DNA from: Clostridium cellulovorans 743B
GTDB lineage: Bacteria; Bacillota; Clostridia; Clostridiales; Clostridiaceae
DNA: 64,000 nt
Assembly (NCBI RefSeq): GCF_000145275.1
Contig: NC_014393.1
Location: forward strand, 1,736,001-1,800,000
Direction: 5' to 3'
Shown here: piece after piece, positions 36,856 to 44,233 of the stretch
Numbering within the stretch: the first letter of the stretch is position 1
Layout: each line of letters starts with the position of its first letter
Translations under genes and position numbers: made by a program
Notes under the pieces: model-generated
Databases searched by the model: none
Told to the model about the DNA's origin: nothing
What the model saw: only the letters and a program-made list of their open reading frames with translations

Positions 36856-37308
36856 ATGACAGATGAACAATTTGATCAGTTCATTAATAAATGTTACGAG
36901 GAACTTGAAGACAAGCAGAAAAAATTATTTGATATTTACAACATAGGGTCATATGAAAGTTATTGGTTTGATCAAATGACTAGAACTCTACAATTCAAAA
37001 ATAATGATAAAGTGATGTTAGAATTTAAAGTTTTATGCATAGGAACATGGGCACATCAAAAGAATAACTGGATGTGGGGCTGGGCTAATGAAAGTTTTAC
37101 TGATGAAATAAGAGAAGAGGCAAGTGTATTAAAAGGTTTAAAAGAATTAACTGGATATGATGTATTTGAAGAACTTGGCTTTCAATGTGACGAGATCATG
37201 GCATATGAGGCTGTTGCTATGGCTTTAAGTTATTTGGATGCTTTAGGAATGTATAAAATTCCAGGAGGAAAAAGCCACTTGTTTTTAGCTTTGTTAAAGA
37301 ATACATAA
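36856..37308 (+). CDS. DUF6882-like protein
   Basis: 150 aa, soluble. VLCIGTWAHQKNNWMWGWAN and the later helices match the DUF6882 pattern of a conserved WAHQ and a Trp-rich WMWxWAN. No activity is known to me. ATG 36856 is six bases after GAAGGTG. Fifth gene of the hypothetical cluster. Confidence 0.75.
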   Translation: MTDEQFDQFINKCYEELEDKQKKLFDIYNIGSYESYWFDQMTRTLQFKNNDKVMLEFKVLCIGTWAHQKNNWMWGWANESFTDEIREEASVLKGLKELTGYDVFEELGFQCDEIMAYEAVAMALSYLDALGMYKIPGGKSHLFLALLKNT

Positions 37309-37335
37309 TTTAATTTAGAATTTTAGGAGGTTCAT

Positions 37336-38148
37336 ATGACATTACTTGAATTATGCGAAATCATCCAACTGGATCAAGAGATTGTTAAAAATGTATTGGA
37401 GATCAACACTATATACAATCATAATGATTTGAAATTTATGTGGGAAAAGTTATATTCCAGCACCACCTGGGACGAAGGAATAAAACAATTGCAAGAGTAT
37501 TTTGGTGAGGATAAGAATGGGATGAAAATCCTTACTTGTATCTTAAATTGTACGCTATATACATATGAACTTTACGAACAAAAGGGTATATCAATAGATA
37601 TTTTTGTAGATACAGTAAAATTTATTCCTCGTTTTTTTGAACGACATATGCAAACCTATGGGTTTTATGCCTTTATATGGGCTTGGTGGTTTCCAAGACA
37701 ATTATCATTACATGAATTCCGGATTGGTGAGTTAGAATATGAAATGAAATATGAAGGAAATGTACCACAAATACATATACATATCCCTTCTGATGCAATT
37801 ATTAAAAAAGACAATTTATGTGCTTCTTATTGTGGATTAAAAAAGTTTCTTAATAATTACTTTCCTGAATATATAAATGCAGAGTTGTATTGCGATTCAT
37901 GGCTACTAGCACCTGCATTAAAGGAACTTTTGCCAAGTGATTCTAATATCCTGTATTTTCAGAATAGTTTTGAGGTTATTAGTGTTGATGAGCAGAGCAA
38001 TGCGTTTTTGGATTGGATATATCTTAGAAATGACATACCTTACGATAAACTTCCTGAATCAACTTATTTACAACGCAAGGTAAAAATATATTTGCTAGAG
38101 GGTGGAAAAATAGGATGGGCATTCGGTAAGTTAAAAGGTTTCTTCTGA
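37336..38148 (+). CDS. Predicted acyltransferase (NAT_N / GNAT-like C-terminal type)
   Basis: 270 aa. The N-terminal half has helices ending in FYAFIWAWWFPRQLSLHEFRIGELEYE (positions about 112-138), the FRIGxLEYE pattern of acyltransferases with a GNAT-like C-terminal domain. The second half reads HIHIPSDA, then ELYCDSWLLAPAL, as in that family. The acyl donor and acceptor are unknown. TTAGGAGG precedes the ATG, and a terminator follows. Confidence 0.7.
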   Translation: MTLLELCEIIQLDQEIVKNVLEINTIYNHNDLKFMWEKLYSSTTWDEGIKQLQEYFGEDKNGMKILTCILNCTLYTYELYEQKGISIDIFVDTVKFIPRFFERHMQTYGFYAFIWAWWFPRQLSLHEFRIGELEYEMKYEGNVPQIHIHIPSDAIIKKDNLCASYCGLKKFLNNYFPEYINAELYCDSWLLAPALKELLPSDSNILYFQNSFEVISVDEQSNAFLDWIYLRNDIPYDKLPESTYLQRKVKIYLLEGGKIGWAFGKLKGFF

Positions 38149-38188
38149 TACATCATTTGTTCCTTCCTTATGGGTAGAATAGAAAAAA

Positions 38189-38228
38189 GATGTTACTTGA
38201 ACCTAGTAGGTTCTTGGTAGCATCTTTT
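38189..38228 (+). terminator. Terminator of the hypothetical cluster
   Basis: An 8-bp stem with one G-T pair, an internal loop and a 5-bp upper stem (38189-38224) are followed by TTTT and preceded by an A-run, so it may serve both strands. Confidence 0.7.
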
Positions 38229-38361
38229 CTTGAAATTAAATGAACACACACTCTGAGTATTATTAAAATTAGAACTTCTATTTTAATAATAATATCTGGT
38301 GCTTAAACATTCATAAAAATTGTTTCTAGTTTTTTAAGGAAAAACTAAAGGACAAGACCTA

Positions 38362-39486
38362 TTAAAAAAGCATCTCTCCTGGTCTATAGCCTTCAGGCAA
38401 TTCTTCTTCACTTAAAAATTTGAAATTGTCATCACGTAATATTGGTAAAAATACTTCGTATGGAATCTTTGAGAACTCACAAGCATAATTACTAGCTCCG
38501 AACCACTTACCTTCTTTGCTACTCAAATTTAAGTTTCTAGCAAACTTTGTATTGTTTGAGCAATCATGAACTGCTAAATCCCAATTTTCTTCATCAGCTA
38601 TCTTCATGAATTTTAGAGTTAATTCTCTACTCCAAGTTGGAGATATATAGCCGTGTCTGGAGATATACATATTTTCTCCAAAATAATTGTTTATGTTATT
38701 TTCATTTAAGTGTAATTCAGCACAATTGATAAAATCTAGTTTTGTATCTAGAATTGTTTCTTTTTTCTTAAAGAAAGCATCAAAAAACTCAGGGGTCATT
38801 GGAGTTTCAATACCAACATTTTTAATATATTTCTTAGCTATTCTAATGTTTTCGATAACCTTGTCTGCACATTTAGAAGCACCTAAGTTGAAACGTATCT
38901 CGTTAAGACCAGCTTCAGCTAATGCCTTCAGTGTTTCTTCTGTAGCTAAAGTACCATTTGTATATAGATGCTGATGAATTCCTGCATCACTAAATTTCTT
39001 TATAACTGAATAGTATTTTTCAATCTCCATGAATGGCTCTAAATAAACGTAGGAAATGCCAGTTGGTTTCTGGTGGATGGAAAGAAGTAATTCAATATCC
39101 TTCTCGTAAAATTTTGTACCTCCGATTTCCCACATACCTTCGCCAATAGGAGCAATATCATCTAGTTCTCCATAGTTGTAACAGAACTTACATTCTAAAT
39201 TACATTTGTTGGTTTTTCTAATTGCACTCAAACCAGTTCCTAATAGACAAGAACGGCATCCTTTAGGAAACTTGCTGTCATTTCCCACAAAAAGAGTTCT
39301 ATTCTCTAAAGTTTTTAAACTTTTAATTTCTGACATTAACATATCATTTCTATGGTCAATGGCTGCCTCAATTTGTGCAAAGGTAGAGTAAATGATTTCT
39401 TGTTGCTTTGTCATTGGCTCCTCATCCTCTGGCAATATTGAAAAAAATTCAAACCATGTCAACGCATCTTCTTTTGAGATTTTCAT
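38362..39486 (-). CDS. Radical SAM protein of unknown function
   Basis: 374 aa. Iron-sulfur cluster motif C95-x3-C99-x2-C102 in NKCNLECKFCYNYG, with extra cysteines C77 and C80 before it. A barrel follows (YVYLEPFMEIEKY, HLYTNGTLATEETL). No SPASM-like cysteine cluster is obvious in the C-terminal half, so the substrate is not evident. ATG follows GGAGG. It stands alone on the minus strand between two sets of hypothetical genes. Confidence 0.85.
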   Translation of the reverse strand: MKISKEDALTWFEFFSILPEDEEPMTKQQEIIYSTFAQIEAAIDHRNDMLMSEIKSLKTLENRTLFVGNDSKFPKGCRSCLLGTGLSAIRKTNKCNLECKFCYNYGELDDIAPIGEGMWEIGGTKFYEKDIELLLSIHQKPTGISYVYLEPFMEIEKYYSVIKKFSDAGIHQHLYTNGTLATEETLKALAEAGLNEIRFNLGASKCADKVIENIRIAKKYIKNVGIETPMTPEFFDAFFKKKETILDTKLDFINCAELHLNENNINNYFGENMYISRHGYISPTWSRELTLKFMKIADEENWDLAVHDCSNNTKFARNLNLSSKEGKWFGASNYACEFSKIPYEVFLPILRDDNFKFLSEEELPEGYRPGEMLF

Positions 39487-40068
39487 AAAATGTCCTCCTT
39501 GTATTCCTCATCCTAAGCATAGAGTTTATTAATCTTTATGCTCTTCTAATCAATCCTCTTGAAGACTTAATTTAAGTCTTTTGCTGTTTTTCCACATATC
39601 CTTCTTCAGAAGACATATATGAACCCATTTAATTATATAGCAAATGTCTTGTTTTGTATGCAAATAAAGAGTCTAAAATTCTTTAATTTATGCATAATTT
39701 TAAAAAAAACGAAATCTAAAATATAGATGTAATCGATAAAGGTGTTAGGTAGCAATGGGTAATCAGATTGTTGTGGGTTGATAATAGTTAGGTTGATTTT
39801 ATGTATTCATCATAATTACTTGAATAAAGTTTTTCAGTGTTTTCCACAAAATAAAGTAATTGCTTATAATAGTCAACGACATATATAATAACAGCATAAA
39901 AGTGTTTGAAGAAGAAAATTAATTGGAGTTTAATATAGAGATTATTCCTAGAGAGCGTGCTGGAGATTTAGTTAGATTAATTGATGAGGCATAGTATTTT
40001 TGGGGGAATGGAAGCTGACTTTGATTCATATGGAATCTAGGTATTAAAACTTATAGGAGACGATTAAT
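39487..40068. other. Intergenic region (582 bp) with possible gene debris
   Basis: On the minus strand a TATAAT (39632-39637) may serve the radical SAM gene; its leader holds a near-perfect palindrome (9-base arms, 39562-39570 and 39572-39580, around one base). On the plus strand, 39923-39994 encodes a 23-codon frame reading EFNIEIIPRERAGDLVRLID, and about 40000-40040 reads GMEADFDSYGI in another frame. These look like fragments of a decayed gene. No intact gene is seen. Confidence 0.35.
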
Positions 40069-40380
40069 TTGTACAGAAACATTGACTGGTTAGAACCATG
40101 GGATTCATTATGTACTGAAGGAAGTTCATTTGAACGGCAATTATATAAAGAATTGGGAAAAAATCATAAACTATATAATAAGAAAGTAACAGTAATCGGA
40201 AGACGATATGACTGTGATGATTTTTTATTTGAGGTTAATGACACAGAATTTAAGTTTGCTGTAGTACACCTAACTTTTTCGGGTAGAGATGAAACTGGAA
40301 CTTACCCTAGAACAAAGTTATATAAGGACTTAGATGATTGGATAAACAGGTGTATGATACCAGACCACAATGAATTTTAA
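40069..40380 (+). CDS. Hypothetical protein, 103 aa (immunity-like)
   Basis: Soluble small protein beginning MYRNIDWLEPWDSL, with GKNHKLYNKKVTVIGRR and a core FAVVHLTFSG. This order (WxxPWD, H-x-L-Y, VVHLTW-like) recurs in small bacterial proteins that I associate with immunity-type genes; the exact family is not recalled. Start is TTG 40069, nine bases after AGGAG. A strong hairpin follows. Confidence 0.7.
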   Translation: MYRNIDWLEPWDSLCTEGSSFERQLYKELGKNHKLYNKKVTVIGRRYDCDDFLFEVNDTEFKFAVVHLTFSGRDETGTYPRTKLYKDLDDWINRCMIPDHNEF

Positions 40381-40397
40381 TAGTTAAGAAAGGATGA

Positions 40398-40431
40398 AAT
40401 AATAAAGCCAGATTCCCCTGGCTTTATTATT
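40398..40431. terminator. Terminator between the 103-aa gene and mtaB
   Basis: A perfect 14-bp stem (40398-40411 with 40418-40431) and loop ATTCCC; the arm ends are AT-rich so the right arm supplies the T-tract. Confidence 0.75.
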
Positions 40432-40452
40432 TTAGAAAAAGACAACCCAAGG

Positions 40453-40482
40453 TTGAAAAAAATGAGCAAATAATGTTATACT
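40453..40482 (+). promoter_or_regulatory. Promoter of mtaB
   Basis: TTGAAA (40453-40458) and an extended -10 TG-T-TATACT (40474-40482) with an 18-bp spacer. Confidence 0.6.
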
Positions 40483-40530
40483 TTGAAGATGGATAATAGC
40501 GTACAGAAGAAAATTAGGAGGACACTTAGA

Positions 40531-41832
40531 ATGAAAGTAGCATTTGCAACACTAGGTTGTAGAGTTAATATATATGAATCAGAAGCCATGACAGAAAAGT
40601 TTAAGAGCGAAGGCTATGATGTAGTAGATTTCGATGAAAAAGCAGAAGTTTATGTTATAAATACCTGTACAGTAACAAACATGGGTGACAAGAAATCAAG
40701 ACAATACATAAGCAAGGCAAAAAAGAAGAACCCAGAAGCAGTAGTAGCAGTGGTTGGATGTTATTCTCAAACATCACCAGACGAAGTGTCGGCTATTGAA
40801 GGTGTTGATGTTGTACTTGGAACACGTAATAAGGGGGATATCGTTTATTACGTTAACAGAGCAATGGACACAAAAGAGAAATTTGTTGTGGTAAAAGATG
40901 TTTTAAGAAACAAAGTTTTTGAAGAATTAAAAATAGAAGATTTTGAAGGAAAGACAAGAGCATTCCTAAAAGTCCAAGATGGTTGCAACAGATTTTGCTC
41001 TTACTGCTTGATCCCATATGCAAGAGGTGCTGTTTGTAGCAAAAATCCAGAAACTATAATAGATGAAGTGAATAAGCTTGCTGACAATGGTTTTAAGGAG
41101 ATAATTCTTTCTGGTATTCATATAGCTTCATATGGCGTGGATCTTGAAGAAAGAAAAACTCTTATGGATATAATAGAGGAAATCCACAAAATTAATGGAA
41201 TAAAGAGAATTAGGATAGGGTCTGTTGAACCAAGGTTCTTTACTGATGAGGTTATCGAAAAAATGGCTTCAATGGAGAAGATGTGTCCGCATTTCCACTT
41301 GTCATTGCAAAGTGGTTGTGATGCAACGCTTAAGAGGATGAATAGAAAATATACAGCAGAAGAATATTTTAATACTGTTGTAAAACTGAGAGAAAGAATT
41401 CCTAATGTTTCTATAACAACTGATGTAATAGTAGGATTTCCAGGAGAAACAGCAGAAGAATTTAATGAAACCTTTAATTATCTAAAAGAATTACGTGTTG
41501 CAAAAATGCACATTTTCAAATATAGTCCAAGAAAAGGTACTAAGGCAGCAGATATGAAGGATGATGTTCACGGTACAATAAAAGAAGAGAGAAGCAAGCT
41601 TCTTCAAGAATTGGATAGGGAAAACGAAAAAAACTTTATACAGGATTTTATTGGTGAGAAGTTAGAGGTTTTAGTAGAAGAAAAACTAAAGGATGATAAT
41701 AGATATATAGGCTATACATCAAATTATATAAAAGTAATTATTGATTCAACAGAAGATATTGTGGGAAAAATAATTACTGTTAGATTAATTGAAAACAAGG
41801 GTGATTATGCCACTTGTACAATAGAAAGTTAA
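40531..41832 (+). CDS. mtaB: tRNA t6A37 methylthiotransferase
   Basis: Radical SAM enzyme that adds a methylthio group to t6A37 of tRNA, making ms2t6A. The product is 433 aa. Three modules are seen: UPF0004 domain beginning KVAFATLGCRVNIYESE with its three cysteines, the radical SAM cluster CNRFCSYC, and a TRAM domain at the end. ATG 40531 follows AGGAGG by nine bases. It resumes the conserved gene order that continues from rsmE. Confidence 0.95.
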   Translation: MKVAFATLGCRVNIYESEAMTEKFKSEGYDVVDFDEKAEVYVINTCTVTNMGDKKSRQYISKAKKKNPEAVVAVVGCYSQTSPDEVSAIEGVDVVLGTRNKGDIVYYVNRAMDTKEKFVVVKDVLRNKVFEELKIEDFEGKTRAFLKVQDGCNRFCSYCLIPYARGAVCSKNPETIIDEVNKLADNGFKEIILSGIHIASYGVDLEERKTLMDIIEEIHKINGIKRIRIGSVEPRFFTDEVIEKMASMEKMCPHFHLSLQSGCDATLKRMNRKYTAEEYFNTVVKLRERIPNVSITTDVIVGFPGETAEEFNETFNYLKELRVAKMHIFKYSPRKGTKAADMKDDVHGTIKEERSKLLQELDRENEKNFIQDFIGEKLEVLVEEKLKDDNRYIGYTSNYIKVIIDSTEDIVGKIITVRLIENKGDYATCTIES

Positions 41833-41857
41833 ATCACGGATATTGGAGGAATTATTA

Positions 41858-42202
41858 ATGAACGATTGTATTTTCTGTAAGATAGTTGCTGGAGAAATAC
41901 CATCTCAAAAGGTTTATGAAGATGATTATGTATATGCTTTTAAGGATATACAACCACAAGCTAAGGTTCATGTTTTAATCATACCTAAGGTTCATATTTC
42001 AAGTGTAAATGAGCTGGAGGATTCACACAAGGAGCTTATCGGGCATATATTTATAAGTGCAGGGAAGATAGCTGAGATATTAGGTGTGAAAGAAAGTGGT
42101 TATAGAATAGTAAACAACTGTGGAAAAGACGGAGGACAAACCGTAAATCATATTCATTTTCACATGTTTGGAGGAGAACCTTTTGGTTGGCCACCATTTT
42201 AA
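41858..42202 (+). CDS. HIT family nucleotide-binding protein
   Basis: 114 aa. Histidine-triad fold hydrolase of nucleoside phosphoramidates or adenylated molecules. The triad HIHFHMFGG is at the C-terminus and CIFCKIVAGEIPSQ at the start. ATG 41858 follows GGAGGA. It lies between mtaB and rpsU. Confidence 0.95.
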   Translation: MNDCIFCKIVAGEIPSQKVYEDDYVYAFKDIQPQAKVHVLIIPKVHISSVNELEDSHKELIGHIFISAGKIAEILGVKESGYRIVNNCGKDGGQTVNHIHFHMFGGEPFGWPPF

Positions 42203-42220
42203 AAGACTTGTATGAAATTG

Positions 42221-42250
42221 TTGACAGTAAGAGATAATATATTGTATAAT
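42221..42250 (+). promoter_or_regulatory. Strong promoter of rpsU
   Basis: Perfect TTGACA (42221-42226) and perfect TATAAT (42245-42250) with an 18-bp spacer. In the leader, CCGCTA (42270-42275) can pair with TAGCGG (42305-42310) just ahead of the ribosome site, which may modulate translation. Confidence 0.8.
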
Positions 42251-42324
42251 ATTTTATGTGCTATTCAGCCCGCTATTATACTTATTTTTACAAATTAAGT
42301 TAGCTAGCGGAGGGAGGGATATAG

Positions 42325-42501
42325 ATGTCAGAAATTAAAGTTGGAGAAAACGAATCACTAGAAAGCGCTTTAAAAAGATTCAAAAGAAAATGCGCTAGAG
42401 CTGGTGTGCTTTCAGAGGTAAGAAAAAGAGAGCATTATGAAAAACCAAGTGTAAAAAGAAAGAAAAAATCAGAAGCTGCAAGAAAGAGAAAATTCAAATA
42501 A
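42325..42501 (+). CDS. rpsU: 30S ribosomal protein S21
   Basis: 58 aa, the normal size for S21, a small basic protein near the mRNA exit site. It starts MSEIKVGENESLESALKRFK and ends in a Lys/Arg-rich tail (KKKSEAARKRKFK). GGAGGGAGG precedes the ATG by seven bases. yqeY, often next, is not here. Confidence 0.97.
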   Translation: MSEIKVGENESLESALKRFKRKCARAGVLSEVRKREHYEKPSVKRKKKSEAARKRKFK

Positions 42502-42694
42502 TATAAATTAACCAAGAAGGTACGGCAATGTAATTATGCTAGGCCAAGTAAATTATTACAAAGTTTAGTATAAGTTAAAAATATTGTTAGGTTACCTTCC
42601 TCAGCAGTTATAAGTTTACATTAGTTAACATCATATAAAAATAAGTGGGTAAATAGCTTGTTAATTACGAACTTAATAATGAAAATGTTAAAGG

Positions 42695-42728
42695 ATATGC
42701 CTTAGGAAACTAGGGCATATTTTATTTT
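42695..42728 (+). terminator. Terminator after rpsU
   Basis: An 11-bp stem with one G-T pair (42695-42705 with 42710-42720) closed by a GAAA tetraloop is followed by TTTATTTTT. It lies 190 bp after rpsU; the bases between hold nothing recognised. Confidence 0.85.
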
Positions 42729-42789
42729 TGTTATTTTTTATAAACTCATCTCATAAATTAATATGAAAGCGGTATGTTAGGAGGAGTTT

Positions 42790-43080
42790 ATGAAAAATAA
42801 ATTATTGAAGATTACAAGAAACGTAACTGAAACCTTGGACATTCCTAAAGAAGTGGTTTTAGGTTTACCAAAGATATCAATAATTGGACATGAAGAAGCT
42901 CTAATAGAAAATCATAAGGGTATATTAAGTTTTAAAGAGAATTCATTAGTTATAAAATCTCAAGTTGGAAATATCACAATAAAAGGGAAAAAACTTGAGA
43001 TGTCATATATAACAGATAACACAATAATTATTAAGGGTGTTATAGAAGAATTATATATAGGAGGTAAGCATGATGAATAA
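42790..43080 (+). CDS. yqfC: Sporulation protein YqfC
   Basis: 96 aa. Small sporulation protein, conserved in spore formers beside yqfD. Contains ETLDIPKEVVLGLPKISIIG, the family pattern. GGAGGAG precedes the ATG. It overlaps yqfD by 11 bp and heads the yqfC-to-recO gene run. Confidence 0.93.
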   Translation: MKNKLLKITRNVTETLDIPKEVVLGLPKISIIGHEEALIENHKGILSFKENSLVIKSQVGNITIKGKKLEMSYITDNTIIIKGVIEELYIGGKHDE

Positions 43081-44215
43081 TATACGTATTTCTCAGAAAG
43101 CCAGGAGCGGAAACTTAAAGCTCAGGGTTACTGTTGTAAATCCTCAAAGACTTTTAAACCTCCTATTAAACAAAAATATACCTTTAAAAAATGTACAATA
43201 TGTTGATCGATATACAATATACATAACTATAAATTCAATTGATTATGAGGATTTTAAAGAACATGCTAAACGAGTAAATGCGAAACACATAATAGTTGAT
43301 GGGGATAGCACCTTTAAGATTTTGAAAAGATTAAAGGAAAGAAAAATAATAATGACCTTTCCTATAATATTTATTGTAGTCATATATCTTTTATCAAGTC
43401 GTGTCTGGATAATAAATATTAAAACACAAAATCATCTTGCTCCTTTTGAAGTAAGAGGTATATTAAAAGATTTAGGGATAAAGGAAGGTATAAAGAAAGC
43501 AAATTTAAATGTGTTTAAGCTTCAAGAAGAAATTATGAGTAAAAATGAAAATATTTCTTGGATCAAGATAAGAATTGATGGTTCAACCTTAAATGTAGAA
43601 GTTACAGAAAAGAAGACTCCTCCTGCTATAGAGCAAATAAGAGATTCTGGAGATGTTGTGGCTAAAAAGGATGGTGTTATAACTAGATTATATTCTACAA
43701 CAGGTACTTGCGTTGTAAAGGTTGGAGATACAGTAAAAAAAGGGCAGGTAATCATTGCTGGAAATCAAGGGAAAGAAGGAAGTACCTATGAAGTTCAGGC
43801 AAAAGGTATGGTGTTTGCAAAGACCTTTTATGAGGAGATGCAAAGAGTTAATTACAAGACTACGAAAGTAACTTATACTGGAAATGAAGAAAAGGATATA
43901 TACACTACTATTGGAGGAAAAAGGATATATTTAAAAAAGAGTGTAAACAAATTTAAAAAATATGATAGAATAGAGGAAAGTGGTTTATTTTACACGAAGG
44001 TTGTCTATAAAGAGTATACAGAGGAAATAATAGAGAATGACAGGGATGAGATGACCAATACTGCCATTGAAGATTTAACAAAACTTATAGAACTAAAGAT
44101 TGATAAAAATGTAACTATAATTGATAAAATTATTGAGAAGAATCCTGTTGCAGACGGCTGTGATGTCAGGGTTATTATAGTTGCAGAAGAGAATATTGCG
44201 TCAGAGAATCCATAA
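43070..44215 (+). CDS. yqfD: Sporulation protein YqfD (stage IV)
   Basis: 381 aa. Mother-cell membrane protein needed for spore maturation. A cytoplasmic part (1-95), one membrane helix (about 100-118, MTFPIIFIVVIYLL) and a large external domain (containing ISWIKIRIDGSTL and DGCDVRVIIV). Starts at 43070 or the next ATG at 43073 after AGGAGG. Confidence 0.93.
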   Translation: MMNNIRISQKARSGNLKLRVTVVNPQRLLNLLLNKNIPLKNVQYVDRYTIYITINSIDYEDFKEHAKRVNAKHIIVDGDSTFKILKRLKERKIIMTFPIIFIVVIYLLSSRVWIINIKTQNHLAPFEVRGILKDLGIKEGIKKANLNVFKLQEEIMSKNENISWIKIRIDGSTLNVEVTEKKTPPAIEQIRDSGDVVAKKDGVITRLYSTTGTCVVKVGDTVKKGQVIIAGNQGKEGSTYEVQAKGMVFAKTFYEEMQRVNYKTTKVTYTGNEEKDIYTTIGGKRIYLKKSVNKFKKYDRIEESGLFYTKVVYKEYTEEIIENDRDEMTNTAIEDLTKLIELKIDKNVTIIDKIIEKNPVADGCDVRVIIVAEENIASENP

Positions 44216-44233
44216 GACTAAGAGGTGAGTTTA

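Noticed and set aside
38362..39486. Radical SAM gene as a modifying enzyme of the double-glycine peptide
   Set aside because: It is 12 kb away, on the other strand, and lacks an evident SPASM-type cluster; no support for a link.
39923..39994. 23-codon frame from TTG encoding EFNIEIIPRERAGDLVRLID
   Set aside because: Too short and with no complete gene around it; kept only as possible debris in the intergenic entry.
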